A stretch of 64,000 nt of DNA from Pseudomonas vlassakiae (GTDB taxonomy: Bacteria > Pseudomonadota > Gammaproteobacteria > Pseudomonadales > Pseudomonadaceae): assembly GCF_014269035.2 (NCBI RefSeq), contig NZ_JABWRP020000001.1, forward strand, positions 310,001-374,000, in the 5' to 3' direction. Below the pieces are notes generated by a model. It was not told the DNA's origin, made no database searches, and worked only from the letters and a program-made list of their open reading frames with translations. Shown piece after piece: positions 57,262 to 64,000 of the stretch. The position numbers and the translations under genes are program-made. The stretch's first letter is position 1; each line of letters begins with the position of its first letter.

Positions 57262-58026
57262 ATGACCAGCACCACCCATACCGATGTGGTCCAACGCCAG
57301 TTCGGCGAACAGGCCAGCGCCTACCTCAGCAGCGCCGTGCATGCCCAGGGCAGCGAGTTCGCCCTGTTGCAGGCCGCGCTGGCAGGGCAGGGCGATGCCC
57401 GCGTGCTGGACCTGGGCTGCGGTGCCGGTCATGTCAGTTTCCACGTCGCGCCCCTGGTCGCTGAAGTGGTCGCCTACGACCTCTCGCAATCGATGCTCGA
57501 CGTGGTTGCCAGCGCCGCCAGCGAGCGCGACCTGGGCAATATCACCACCGAATGCGGTGCGGCCGAACGCTTGCCGTTCGCCGACGCTTCGTTCGACTTC
57601 GTCTTCAGCCGCTATTCGGCGCATCACTGGAGCGACCTGGGCGTGGCCCTGCGCGAAGTGCGCCGGGTGCTCAAGCCGGGCGGCGTGGCAGCGTTCATCG
57701 ACGTGATGTCGCCGGGCAGCCCGTTGCTCGACACCTACCTGCAGGCCGTGGAAGTGCTGCGCGACACCAGTCACGTGCGCGACTACTCGGCCGCCGAATG
57801 GCAACGCCAGGTCAGCGAAGCCGGCCTGCACGTGCGCAGCCACACGCGCCAGCCACTGCGCCTGGAATTCAGCAGCTGGGTCGAGCGCATGCGCACCCCC
57901 GAGCCGATGCGCGTTGCCATTCTCCAATTGCAGCAAGCCATGGGCGCAGAAGTACGGCAGTATTACCAGATCGAGGCCGATGGCTCGTTCAGCACCGATG
58001 TGCTGGTGTTGTGGGCCGAGCGATAA
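57262..58026 (+). CDS. Class I SAM-dependent methyltransferase
   Basis: 254 residues. The SAM-binding motif I is VLDLGCGAGHVSFHVAPLV near residue 48, motif II is in VVAYDLSQSMLDVV, and motif IV in FDFVFSRYSAHHWSDLGVAL, with motif V REVRRVLKPGGVAAFID. It belongs to the UbiE/Methyltransf_11 group. It is inserted between leuD and leuB, an arrangement common in Pseudomonas, but nothing in the sequence says what it methylates. Confidence 0.9.
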   Translation: MTSTTHTDVVQRQFGEQASAYLSSAVHAQGSEFALLQAALAGQGDARVLDLGCGAGHVSFHVAPLVAEVVAYDLSQSMLDVVASAASERDLGNITTECGAAERLPFADASFDFVFSRYSAHHWSDLGVALREVRRVLKPGGVAAFIDVMSPGSPLLDTYLQAVEVLRDTSHVRDYSAAEWQRQVSEAGLHVRSHTRQPLRLEFSSWVERMRTPEPMRVAILQLQQAMGAEVRQYYQIEADGSFSTDVLVLWAER

Positions 58027-58080
58027 GAACTTTTCGGTGAGGCCCGAATGGCCGCACCGCGTGAATGGATAGAGGAAAGC

Positions 58081-59163
58081 ATGAGCAAGCAGATTCTGAT
58101 TCTCCCAGGTGATGGCATTGGTCCGGAAATCATGGCCGAGGCGGTCAAGGTGCTGGAGTTGGCCAACGACAAGTTCCAGCTCGGCTTCAGCCTCGAGCAC
58201 GACGTGATCGGCGGCGCCGCCATCGACAAGCACGGCGTACCGCTGGCTGACGAGACCCTGGAGCGTGCCCGCAAGGCCGACGCCGTGCTGCTGGGCGCCG
58301 TGGGCGGCCCGAAATGGGACAAGATCGAGCGTGACATCCGCCCGGAACGCGGCTTGCTGAAAATCCGTTCGCAACTGGGCCTGTTCGCCAACCTGCGCCC
58401 GGCCATTCTCTACCCGCAACTGGCCGATGCATCTTCGCTGAAGCCGGAAATCGTCTCGGGCCTGGATATCCTCATCGTCCGTGAGCTGACCGGCGGCATC
58501 TACTTCGGTGCCCCGCGTGGTCAGCGCGAGCTGCAAGGTGGCGAGCGCCAGGCCTACGACACCCTGCCCTACAGCGAAAGCGAAGTGCGCCGTATCGCCC
58601 GGGTCGGCTTCGACATGGCCCGCGTGCGTGGCAAGAAGCTGTGCTCGGTGGACAAGGCCAACGTCCTGGCCTCCAGCCAGCTGTGGCGTGAAGTGGTCGA
58701 AGACGTGGCCAAGGACTACCCGGACGTCGAACTGAGCCATATGTACGTCGATAACGCTGCCATGCAGCTGGTTCGCGCACCGAAACAGTTCGACGTGGTA
58801 GTGACCGACAACATGTTCGGTGACATTCTGTCGGATGAGGCTTCCATGCTGACCGGTTCCATCGGCATGCTGCCTTCGGCCTCCCTGGACGCCGAAAACA
58901 AGGGCATGTACGAGCCTTGCCACGGGTCGGCCCCGGACATCGCCGGGCAGGGCATCGCCAACCCGCTGGCGACCATCCTGTCGGTGTCGATGATGCTGCG
59001 TTACAGCTTCAACCAGCAGGCCGCAGCCGAGGCGATCGAGAAGGCGGTCAGCGTCGTGCTGGACCAGGGCCTGCGCACCGGTGACATCTGGTCGGCCGGC
59101 TGCAACAAAGTAGGCACGCAGGAAATGGGCGACGCAGTAGTCGCAGCGCTGCGGAATCTGTAA
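58081..59163 (+). CDS. leuB: 3-isopropylmalate dehydrogenase
   Basis: 360 residues from the ATG at 58081, with GGAAAG upstream. Signatures are [29 protein letters not shown], the substrate Arg residues in [13 protein letters not shown], and the metal- and cofactor-binding [19 protein letters not shown] plus [20 protein letters not shown]. It oxidises and decarboxylates 3-isopropylmalate with NAD in leucine synthesis. Confidence 0.98.
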   Translation: MSKQILILPGDGIGPEIMAEAVKVLELANDKFQLGFSLEHDVIGGAAIDKHGVPLADETLERARKADAVLLGAVGGPKWDKIERDIRPERGLLKIRSQLGLFANLRPAILYPQLADASSLKPEIVSGLDILIVRELTGGIYFGAPRGQRELQGGERQAYDTLPYSESEVRRIARVGFDMARVRGKKLCSVDKANVLASSQLWREVVEDVAKDYPDVELSHMYVDNAAMQLVRAPKQFDVVVTDNMFGDILSDEASMLTGSIGMLPSASLDAENKGMYEPCHGSAPDIAGQGIANPLATILSVSMMLRYSFNQQAAAEAIEKAVSVVLDQGLRTGDIWSAGCNKVGTQEMGDAVVAALRNL

Positions 59164-59226
59164 TCTCTCTGGCCCGCCACCAAAAACTCGAGGTGGCGGC
59201 CCACTTTTAGCAAAGGTGTAGTTGCG

Positions 59227-60339
59227 ATGAAACGTGTAGGTCTGATCGGTTGGCGCGGTATGGTCGGTTCCGTGCTCATGCAGCGGATGCTGGAGGAGCA
59301 GGATTTCGACCTTATCGAGCCGGTGTTCTTCACCACCTCCAACGTAGGTGGCCAGGGCCCGAACGTGGGCAAGGATATTGCTCCGCTCAAGGACGCTTAT
59401 TCGATTGAAGAACTCAAGACCCTCGACGTGATCCTGACCTGTCAGGGCGGCGACTATACCAACGAGGTGTTCCCCAAGCTGCGTGAAGCCGGCTGGCAGG
59501 GGTACTGGATCGATGCCGCTTCGTCGCTGCGCATGCAGGACGATGCGGTGATCGTGCTGGACCCGGTCAACCGCAAGGTCATCGACCAGCAGCTCGATGC
59601 CGGTACCAAGAACTACATCGGCGGCAACTGCACGGTCAGCCTGATGCTGATGGGCCTGGGCGGCCTGTTCGAAGCCGGCCTGGTCGAGTGGATGAGCGCC
59701 ATGACCTACCAGGCGGCTTCCGGTGCCGGCGCTCAGAACATGCGCGAGCTGATCAAGCAGATGGGGGCTACCCATGCAGCCGTTGCCGATGACCTGGCCA
59801 ATCCGGCCAGCGCCATCCTCGACATCGACCGCAAGGTGGCCGAAACCATGCGTGGCGATGGGTTCCCGACCGAGAACTTCGGCGTGCCGCTGGCCGGTAG
59901 CCTGATCCCGTGGATCGACAAGGAGCTGCCGAACGGCCAGAGCCGCGAAGAGTGGAAGGCCCAGGCCGAAACCAACAAGATCCTCGGCCGCTTCAAGAGC
60001 CCGATCCCGGTCGATGGCATCTGCGTGCGCATCGGCGCCATGCGTTGCCACAGCCAGGCGCTGACCATCAAGCTGAACAAGGATGTGCCTCTGGCCGACA
60101 TCGAAGGCATGATCAGCCAGCACAACCCGTGGGTGAAACTGGTGCCGAACCAGCGCGAGATCAGCATGCAAGAGCTGACCCCGACCAAGGTGACCGGTAC
60201 CCTGAACATCCCGGTTGGCCGCCTGCGCAAGCTGAACATGGGGTCGCAGTACCTGGGCGCGTTCACCGTGGGTGACCAGCTGCTGTGGGGCGCCGCCGAA
60301 CCGCTGCGCCGCATGCTGCGGATCCTGCTGGAGCGTTGA
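59227..60339 (+). CDS. asd: Aspartate-semialdehyde dehydrogenase
   Basis: 370 residues, the long gram-negative form. NADP-binding [14 protein letters not shown] is near residue 8, the nucleophile Cys135 is in [13 protein letters not shown], and the general-base His275 is in [14 protein letters not shown]. It makes aspartate semialdehyde for lysine, diaminopimelate, methionine and threonine, and so is needed for cell-wall synthesis. A good terminator follows. Confidence 0.98.
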   Translation: MKRVGLIGWRGMVGSVLMQRMLEEQDFDLIEPVFFTTSNVGGQGPNVGKDIAPLKDAYSIEELKTLDVILTCQGGDYTNEVFPKLREAGWQGYWIDAASSLRMQDDAVIVLDPVNRKVIDQQLDAGTKNYIGGNCTVSLMLMGLGGLFEAGLVEWMSAMTYQAASGAGAQNMRELIKQMGATHAAVADDLANPASAILDIDRKVAETMRGDGFPTENFGVPLAGSLIPWIDKELPNGQSREEWKAQAETNKILGRFKSPIPVDGICVRIGAMRCHSQALTIKLNKDVPLADIEGMISQHNPWVKLVPNQREISMQELTPTKVTGTLNIPVGRLRKLNMGSQYLGAFTVGDQLLWGAAEPLRRMLRILLER

Positions 60340-60356
60340 TCGCTTGGGCTGCACCG

Positions 60357-60389
60357 AAAACCCGCGCTGGTGACAGCGCGGGTTTTTTT
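60357..60389 (+). terminator. Rho-independent terminator after asd
   Basis: AAAACCCGCGCTG / CAGCGCGGGTTTTTTT with a short GTGA-type loop, 18 bases after the asd stop. It separates asd from usg. Confidence 0.93.
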
Positions 60390-60406
60390 ATGCCGGTCCG
60401 CCGGGC

Positions 60407-60473
60407 GATTTTCAGCGCCTGTGAGATCGAGCGCCGCGCGGGCGGCGCTCGATCTGAAGGGCGCTGAAAAATC
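60407..60473. repeat. GAGATCGAGCGCCGC palindromic element, copy 3
   Basis: A palindrome with outer arms GATTTTCAGCGC / GCGCTGAAAAATC and core GAGATCGAGCGCCGC / GCGGCGCTCGATCT, just after the asd terminator. Same family as at 22284 and 37784. Confidence 0.8.
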
Positions 60474-60575
60474 TCATGGCGAGCACTTGGTGGTCTCCAC
60501 CCAGGCCAGCACAGACAAATCACTACAATCCAAGTAAAGTGCCGCCCCCGCCGTTTCAGCAAAAGGATCCCTACC

Positions 60576-61580
60576 ATGACCACTCCCCTGGACATCGCCG
60601 TCGTCGGCGCCACCGGCAGCGTCGGTGAAACCCTTGTGCAGATCCTCGAGGAACTGGCCTTCCCGGTTGGCACCCTGCACCTGCTGGCCAGCATGGAATC
60701 GGCGGGCAGCAGCATGATGTTCGCCGGCAGGAAGCTCAAGGTGCGTGAGGTCGACAGTTTCGACTTCGCCCAGGTCAAGCTGGCCTTCTTCGCCACCAGT
60801 CCGGCCGTCAGCCGCAGTTTTGCCAGCAAGGCCGAGCAGGCCGGCTGCACGGTCATCGACCTTTCCGGCGGCCTGGACAATGCCCTCGCCGTGGTACCGG
60901 AGGCCAATGGTGACAGTGTCGCCAACCTGAGCCTGCCTGCGCGCATCACCAGCCCCAGCTGCGCCGCCGTGGCCCTGGCGGTTGCCCTGGCACCGCTCAA
61001 GGGCCAGCTGGATATCGAGCGGGTGCAGGTCATGGCGGCCCTGGCGGTGTCCGCGCAAGGCCGTGAAGCGGTCAGTGAACTGGCCCGGCAAACCGCCGAG
61101 CTGCTCAATGCCCGCCCACTGGAGCCACGCTTCTTCGATCGGCAGATGGCCTTCAACGTGCTGGCCCAGGTCGGGGGCGTCGACGAGCAGGGGCATACTG
61201 CCGTAGAGCGGCGCCTGGTGGGTGAACTTCGCGTGCTGCTGGGCCTGCCGGAACTGAAGATTTCCGTGAGCTGCATTCAAGTCCCGGTGTTTTTCGGCGA
61301 TAGCTTCAGTGTAGCGGTACAGAGCCGTCGCCCGGTCGATCTGGGCCAGGTCAACCAGGCACTGGAACAGGCCGAAAGCATCGAGCTGGTGGCAAACGAT
61401 GATTATCCGACCCCGGTCGGTGACGCAGTCGGCCAAGACGTGGTCTATGTTGGTCGTGTACGCCATGGAATTGACGAAAAACAGCAGCTCAACCTTTGGT
61501 TGACCACCGACAATGCGCGCAAGGGCGCTGCTTTGAACGCCGTACAGGTGGCTCAATTGTTGATTAAACACATGGTGTAA
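60576..61580 (+). CDS. usg: USG-1-like aspartate-semialdehyde dehydrogenase homologue, probably not a dehydrogenase
   Basis: 334 residues with the Asd fold: NADP-binding VVGATGSVGETLVQIL near residue 9, FFATSPAVSRSFASKA, and the Cys129 nucleophile position in SPSCAAVALAV. In the catalytic His segment, where true enzymes have RVPV..GHS, it reads IQVPVFFGDSFSV: His is replaced by Asp242, and the substrate Arg by Gln235. It is located between asd and fimV, as usg-type genes are. Loss of the base suggests a pseudoenzyme or a changed activity. Confidence 0.88.
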   Translation: MTTPLDIAVVGATGSVGETLVQILEELAFPVGTLHLLASMESAGSSMMFAGRKLKVREVDSFDFAQVKLAFFATSPAVSRSFASKAEQAGCTVIDLSGGLDNALAVVPEANGDSVANLSLPARITSPSCAAVALAVALAPLKGQLDIERVQVMAALAVSAQGREAVSELARQTAELLNARPLEPRFFDRQMAFNVLAQVGGVDEQGHTAVERRLVGELRVLLGLPELKISVSCIQVPVFFGDSFSVAVQSRRPVDLGQVNQALEQAESIELVANDDYPTPVGDAVGQDVVYVGRVRHGIDEKQQLNLWLTTDNARKGAALNAVQVAQLLIKHMV

Positions 61581-61652
61581 AAGATACTGGCGAGCACTTT
61601 TGTCCCACGCCGCACGCAGGTTTTTGGGACGATTCATACAAGGGAAGAGGTC

Positions 61653-64000
61653 ATGCTTCGAATTCGCAAACTGGTTCTGGCCATGGCGGCAGCTTCGGCG
61701 CTGACGTCTGGCATGGCGAATGCCCTGGGGTTGGGTGAACTGACATTGAAGTCGGCACAGAACCAGCCCCTGGACGCCGAGATCGAACTGCTCGATGTGC
61801 GCGACCTCACCGCAGCCGAAGTGGCGCCGAGCCTGGCGCCACCGGAAGAGTTCAGCAAGGCCGGTGTGGAGCTTCCAGGCTACCTCGAAGACCTGACCTT
61901 CACCCCGGTGATCAACCCCAACGGCAAGAGCGTGCTGCGGGTCACTTCCAGCCAGCCGTTGCCTGGCCCGGTGGTCAAGTTCCTGGTCCAGGTAATGTGG
62001 CCGCAGGGCCGCCTGCTGCGTGACTACAGCGTGTTGCTCGACCAGGCCAAGGCCCAGGGCCAGCAGCCTGCTGCCGGCAATGTCAACCCGGCCACCAGCA
62101 GCGCAGGCAGCTACACCACCAAACGCCGCGACACCCTGTGGCAGATCGCTGCCCGCAATACCCAGGGCGGTGGCTCGGTGCAGCAGACCATGATCGCCAT
62201 CCAGGCACTCAACCCGGATGCCTTTATCGGCAACAACATCAACCAGCTGAAGGTGGGCCAGGTCCTGCGTCTGCCCGATCAGCAGCAGGTCCAGAGCATT
62301 CCTCAGGGCGAAGCCAATCGTGAAGTGGCCGAGCAGTATGCCGCCTGGCGTGAAGGCCGGCGCCTGGGGCCGCGTGCACGGCAGCTGGATGCCACCCGCC
62401 GCGGTGCCGCCGATGCCGCGCCCGAGCGTATCGCCCAGGGCGACAACCTGCGCCTGGTCAGCCCCGGGACGCAGGCTGGCGGCAACCGTGCCAAGGCCAT
62501 CAGCGACAAGCTGGCGGTGGCCCAGGAAAGCCTGGATACCAGCCGTCGTGACAACGAAGAATTGAAAAGCCGGGTGAGTGACCTGCAGAGTCAGATGGAC
62601 AAGCTGCAGAAGCTGATTCAGCTGAAGAATGACCAGTTGGCGCGCCTCGAAGCCCAGGGGGCGGCCGCTGAAGCACCGCCTGCGGGCGCGTTGCCGGGTG
62701 AGCCGGCCCCTGCGCAGCCACCTGCGGCAGGTTTGGCCCCGGCCGAACCGGTGGTCGCGCCAGCGCCGGCAGCAGTCGATACGGCCCCGGCTGCAGCTCC
62801 CGTCGACGAGGTTGCGCCTGCGCAGCCAGGTGCCATCGACGAGATGCTGGCCAATCCTGTGGTGCTGGGCCTGATCGCCGGCTCCGCGTTCCTCGTGCTG
62901 TTGCTCCTGCTGTTGCTGCTGGCGCGCAAGCGCAAGGCGCAGCAAGAGGCGGAAAAACACCTGCGCATGGCCCGCGCGCTGGCCGAGGAAGGCGAGCGCA
63001 GCCCGGACCTCGACCTGCCACCGAGCAGCTTCGATGGGCTGGAAGTGTCCGCGCCGAGCGTCACCCTATCGCCTGCCGTGGTGGCGGCTTCTGCTGCCGC
63101 TGCCGTGGCTGCGGAAAAACCGGCCGCCCCCGCACCTGCGGCCGCGGTTGCCGAGCCCGAGCCGGTACAGGACCCGAATGCCGAATTGCTGGCTGAGGTG
63201 GATCTGAGCCTGTCGCGTGGTCGCCTGAACCACGCGGCCGACCTGCTGGAAGCAGCAGTGGCGGCGCAGCCGGAGAATGACACCCTGCGCCTCAAGCTGA
63301 TGGACGTTTACGCTCGCCAGGGCGACCACAGCGCTTTCGTCGAGCAGGAGCGCAAGCTGCCTGGCAGCGAAGCGAACACGGCGCAGGTCAACAGCCTCAA
63401 GGAGCGCTACCCGGCCATGCTGGGGCTTGCTGCCGCCGCTGCCGCCGCTGGCGTCGGGGCTGCGGCACTGGCCGCGGAGATGGACGAGCAGTATGTCCAG
63501 GAGTTGCTGCAGGAACAGCCGCAAGCGCCAGCTGCAGCGCAACCTGAGCCGCAGGCGGTGGTCGAGCCGGAGCCGGCAACTGAGCCTGATCTGGAAGCAG
63601 CCGCCGAGGCGTTTACCGAGACCTCGGTGCTCGATGATAACGACCTGGACAGCGCCTTCGACCTGAGCCTCGGGGATGATCTGCCGTTGGATGATCAGCT
63701 TGAGCCGCCGACGCTGGATGAGGCGTCACTGGCTGAAGCGCAGGGGCCCGCTGAGCCGGCTGCCGTGGCGCCGGAAACCGATGCCGATGCCGATTTCGAA
63801 GCCTTGCTGGCCCAAGCCCAGGCCGAGCCGCAGAGCGTCGACGACCTGGCCGATTTCGACCTGTCCGATTTCGATCTCGACAGTGGCGAGGCGGCTGCCC
63901 CGGCTGCGGCGGAAGAAGAACCGGTGGATGTCGCCGCCGAACTGGCAGCCTTCGACACGCTCCCGGAATTCGAGCCGATTTCCGAACTGGAACTGCCGGA
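61653..64000 (+). CDS. fimV: FimV peptidoglycan-binding protein, N-terminal part, runs off window
   Basis: The frame opens at the ATG at 61653 (AAGAGG upstream) and is open to base 64000, about 782 residues so far. Signal peptide MLRIRKLVLAMAAASALTSG with cleavage near ANA-LGL; the FimV N-terminal domain (LGELTLKSAQNQPLDAEIEL); a LysM peptidoglycan-binding segment near residues 152-210 (DTLWQIAARN, INQLKVGQVLRLP); a coiled coil near 295-330; one membrane helix near 405-425 (GLIAGSAFLVLLLLLLLL); then a cytoplasmic acidic Ala/Glu/Asp-rich region with TPR-like repeats. FimV is a polar hub for type IV pili and c-di-GMP signalling. Confidence 0.92.
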   Translation, partial: MLRIRKLVLAMAAASALTSGMANALGLGELTLKSAQNQPLDAEIELLDVRDLTAAEVAPSLAPPEEFSKAGVELPGYLEDLTFTPVINPNGKSVLRVTSSQPLPGPVVKFLVQVMWPQGRLLRDYSVLLDQAKAQGQQPAAGNVNPATSSAGSYTTKRRDTLWQIAARNTQGGGSVQQTMIAIQALNPDAFIGNNINQLKVGQVLRLPDQQQVQSIPQGEANREVAEQYAAWREGRRLGPRARQLDATRRGAADAAPERIAQGDNLRLVSPGTQAGGNRAKAISDKLAVAQESLDTSRRDNEELKSRVSDLQSQMDKLQKLIQLKNDQLARLEAQGAAAEAPPAGALPGEPAPAQPPAAGLAPAEPVVAPAPAAVDTAPAAAPVDEVAPAQPGAIDEMLANPVVLGLIAGSAFLVLLLLLLLLARKRKAQQEAEKHLRMARALAEEGERSPDLDLPPSSFDGLEVSAPSVTLSPAVVAASAAAAVAAEKPAAPAPAAAVAEPEPVQDPNAELLAEVDLSLSRGRLNHAADLLEAAVAAQPENDTLRLKLMDVYARQGDHSAFVEQERKLPGSEANTAQVNSLKERYPAMLGLAAAAAAAGVGAAALAAEMDEQYVQELLQEQPQAPAAAQPEPQAVVEPEPATEPDLEAAAEAFTETSVLDDNDLDSAFDLSLGDDLPLDDQLEPPTLDEASLAEAQGPAEPAAVAPETDADADFEALLAQAQAEPQSVDDLADFDLSDFDLDSGEAAAPAAAEEEPVDVAAELAAFDTLPEFEPISELELP

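Noticed and set aside
57211..60354. 1047-codon minus-strand frame across the methyltransferase, leuB and asd
   Set aside because: It covers three well-supported plus-strand genes and shows only shadow composition.
60474..62960. 828-codon minus-strand frame across usg and fimV
   Set aside because: It is antisense to two recognisable genes and has no family resemblance of its own.

Overview
The window is chromosomal DNA of a gamma-proteobacterium of the genus Pseudomonas, most likely the P. putida group. The reasons are high GC, the Pseudomonas gene order kdsB-ptpA-murB/rne, plsX-fabD-fabG-acpP-fabF-pabC-mltG-tmk-holB-tatD and leuCD-leuB-asd-usg-fimV, and several copies of the P. putida type REP palindrome (core CCTCTTCGCGGGTAAACCCG). 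It is almost entirely ordinary core genome. I see no insertion sequence, prophage, integrase, CRISPR array or rRNA operon. The only clearly accessory piece is a chaperone-usher fimbrial cluster cut by the left edge.

Layout: (1) 1-2046, minus strand: fimbrial subunit, chaperone and the start of the usher. (2) 2261-8341: PA2817-family protein, FadE acyl-CoA dehydrogenase, a glutathione S-transferase, a YadGH-type ABC exporter and a DUF2062 membrane protein. (3) 8484-15385: ComEC, then a tightly overlapping envelope operon exbB-exbD-lpxK-Trm112-kdsB-ptpA-murB. (4) 15484-22917: rne (RNase E, minus) divergent from rluC-HAD phosphatase-sppA, then maf. (5) 23014-32812: the long lipid and cell-growth cluster yceD-rpmF-plsX-fabD-fabG-acpP-fabF-pabC-mltG-tmk-holB-tatD. 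(6) 32867-39244: a probable RgsA small RNA, a class V aminotransferase, a TetR regulator, moaA, a DUF4823 lipoprotein, a DUF1285 protein, a small periplasmic cupin, tRNA-Asn and an aromatic aminotransferase. (7) 39532-45826: uvrB, emrAB-type drug efflux and gltX. (8) 46114-46842: three tandem tRNA-Ala(GGC)/tRNA-Glu(TTC) pairs. (9) 47015-54935: TetR, hydrolase, thioesterase, dusC, the heat-shock gene ibpA, a five-PAS GGDEF/EAL protein and a LysR regulator. (10) 55067-64000: leuCD, a methyltransferase, leuB, asd, the asd-like usg and the start of fimV.

The genes cooperate mainly in envelope and fatty-acid synthesis (lpxK, kdsB, murB, plsX, fab genes, acpP, mltG), leucine and aspartate-family amino acid synthesis, RNA processing (rne, rluC, dusC) and translation (gltX with three tRNA-Glu genes). 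I did not find a previously undescribed multi-gene system. The most interesting signals are regulatory or structural: a sigma-32 promoter plus ROSE-like RNA thermometer on ibpA; a likely RgsA sRNA; a probable leaderless rluC mRNA facing an 800-base rne leader; a large APREER repeat array in RNase E; a usg product that has lost the catalytic His of aspartate-semialdehyde dehydrogenase; and the absence of pilZ between holB and tatD.
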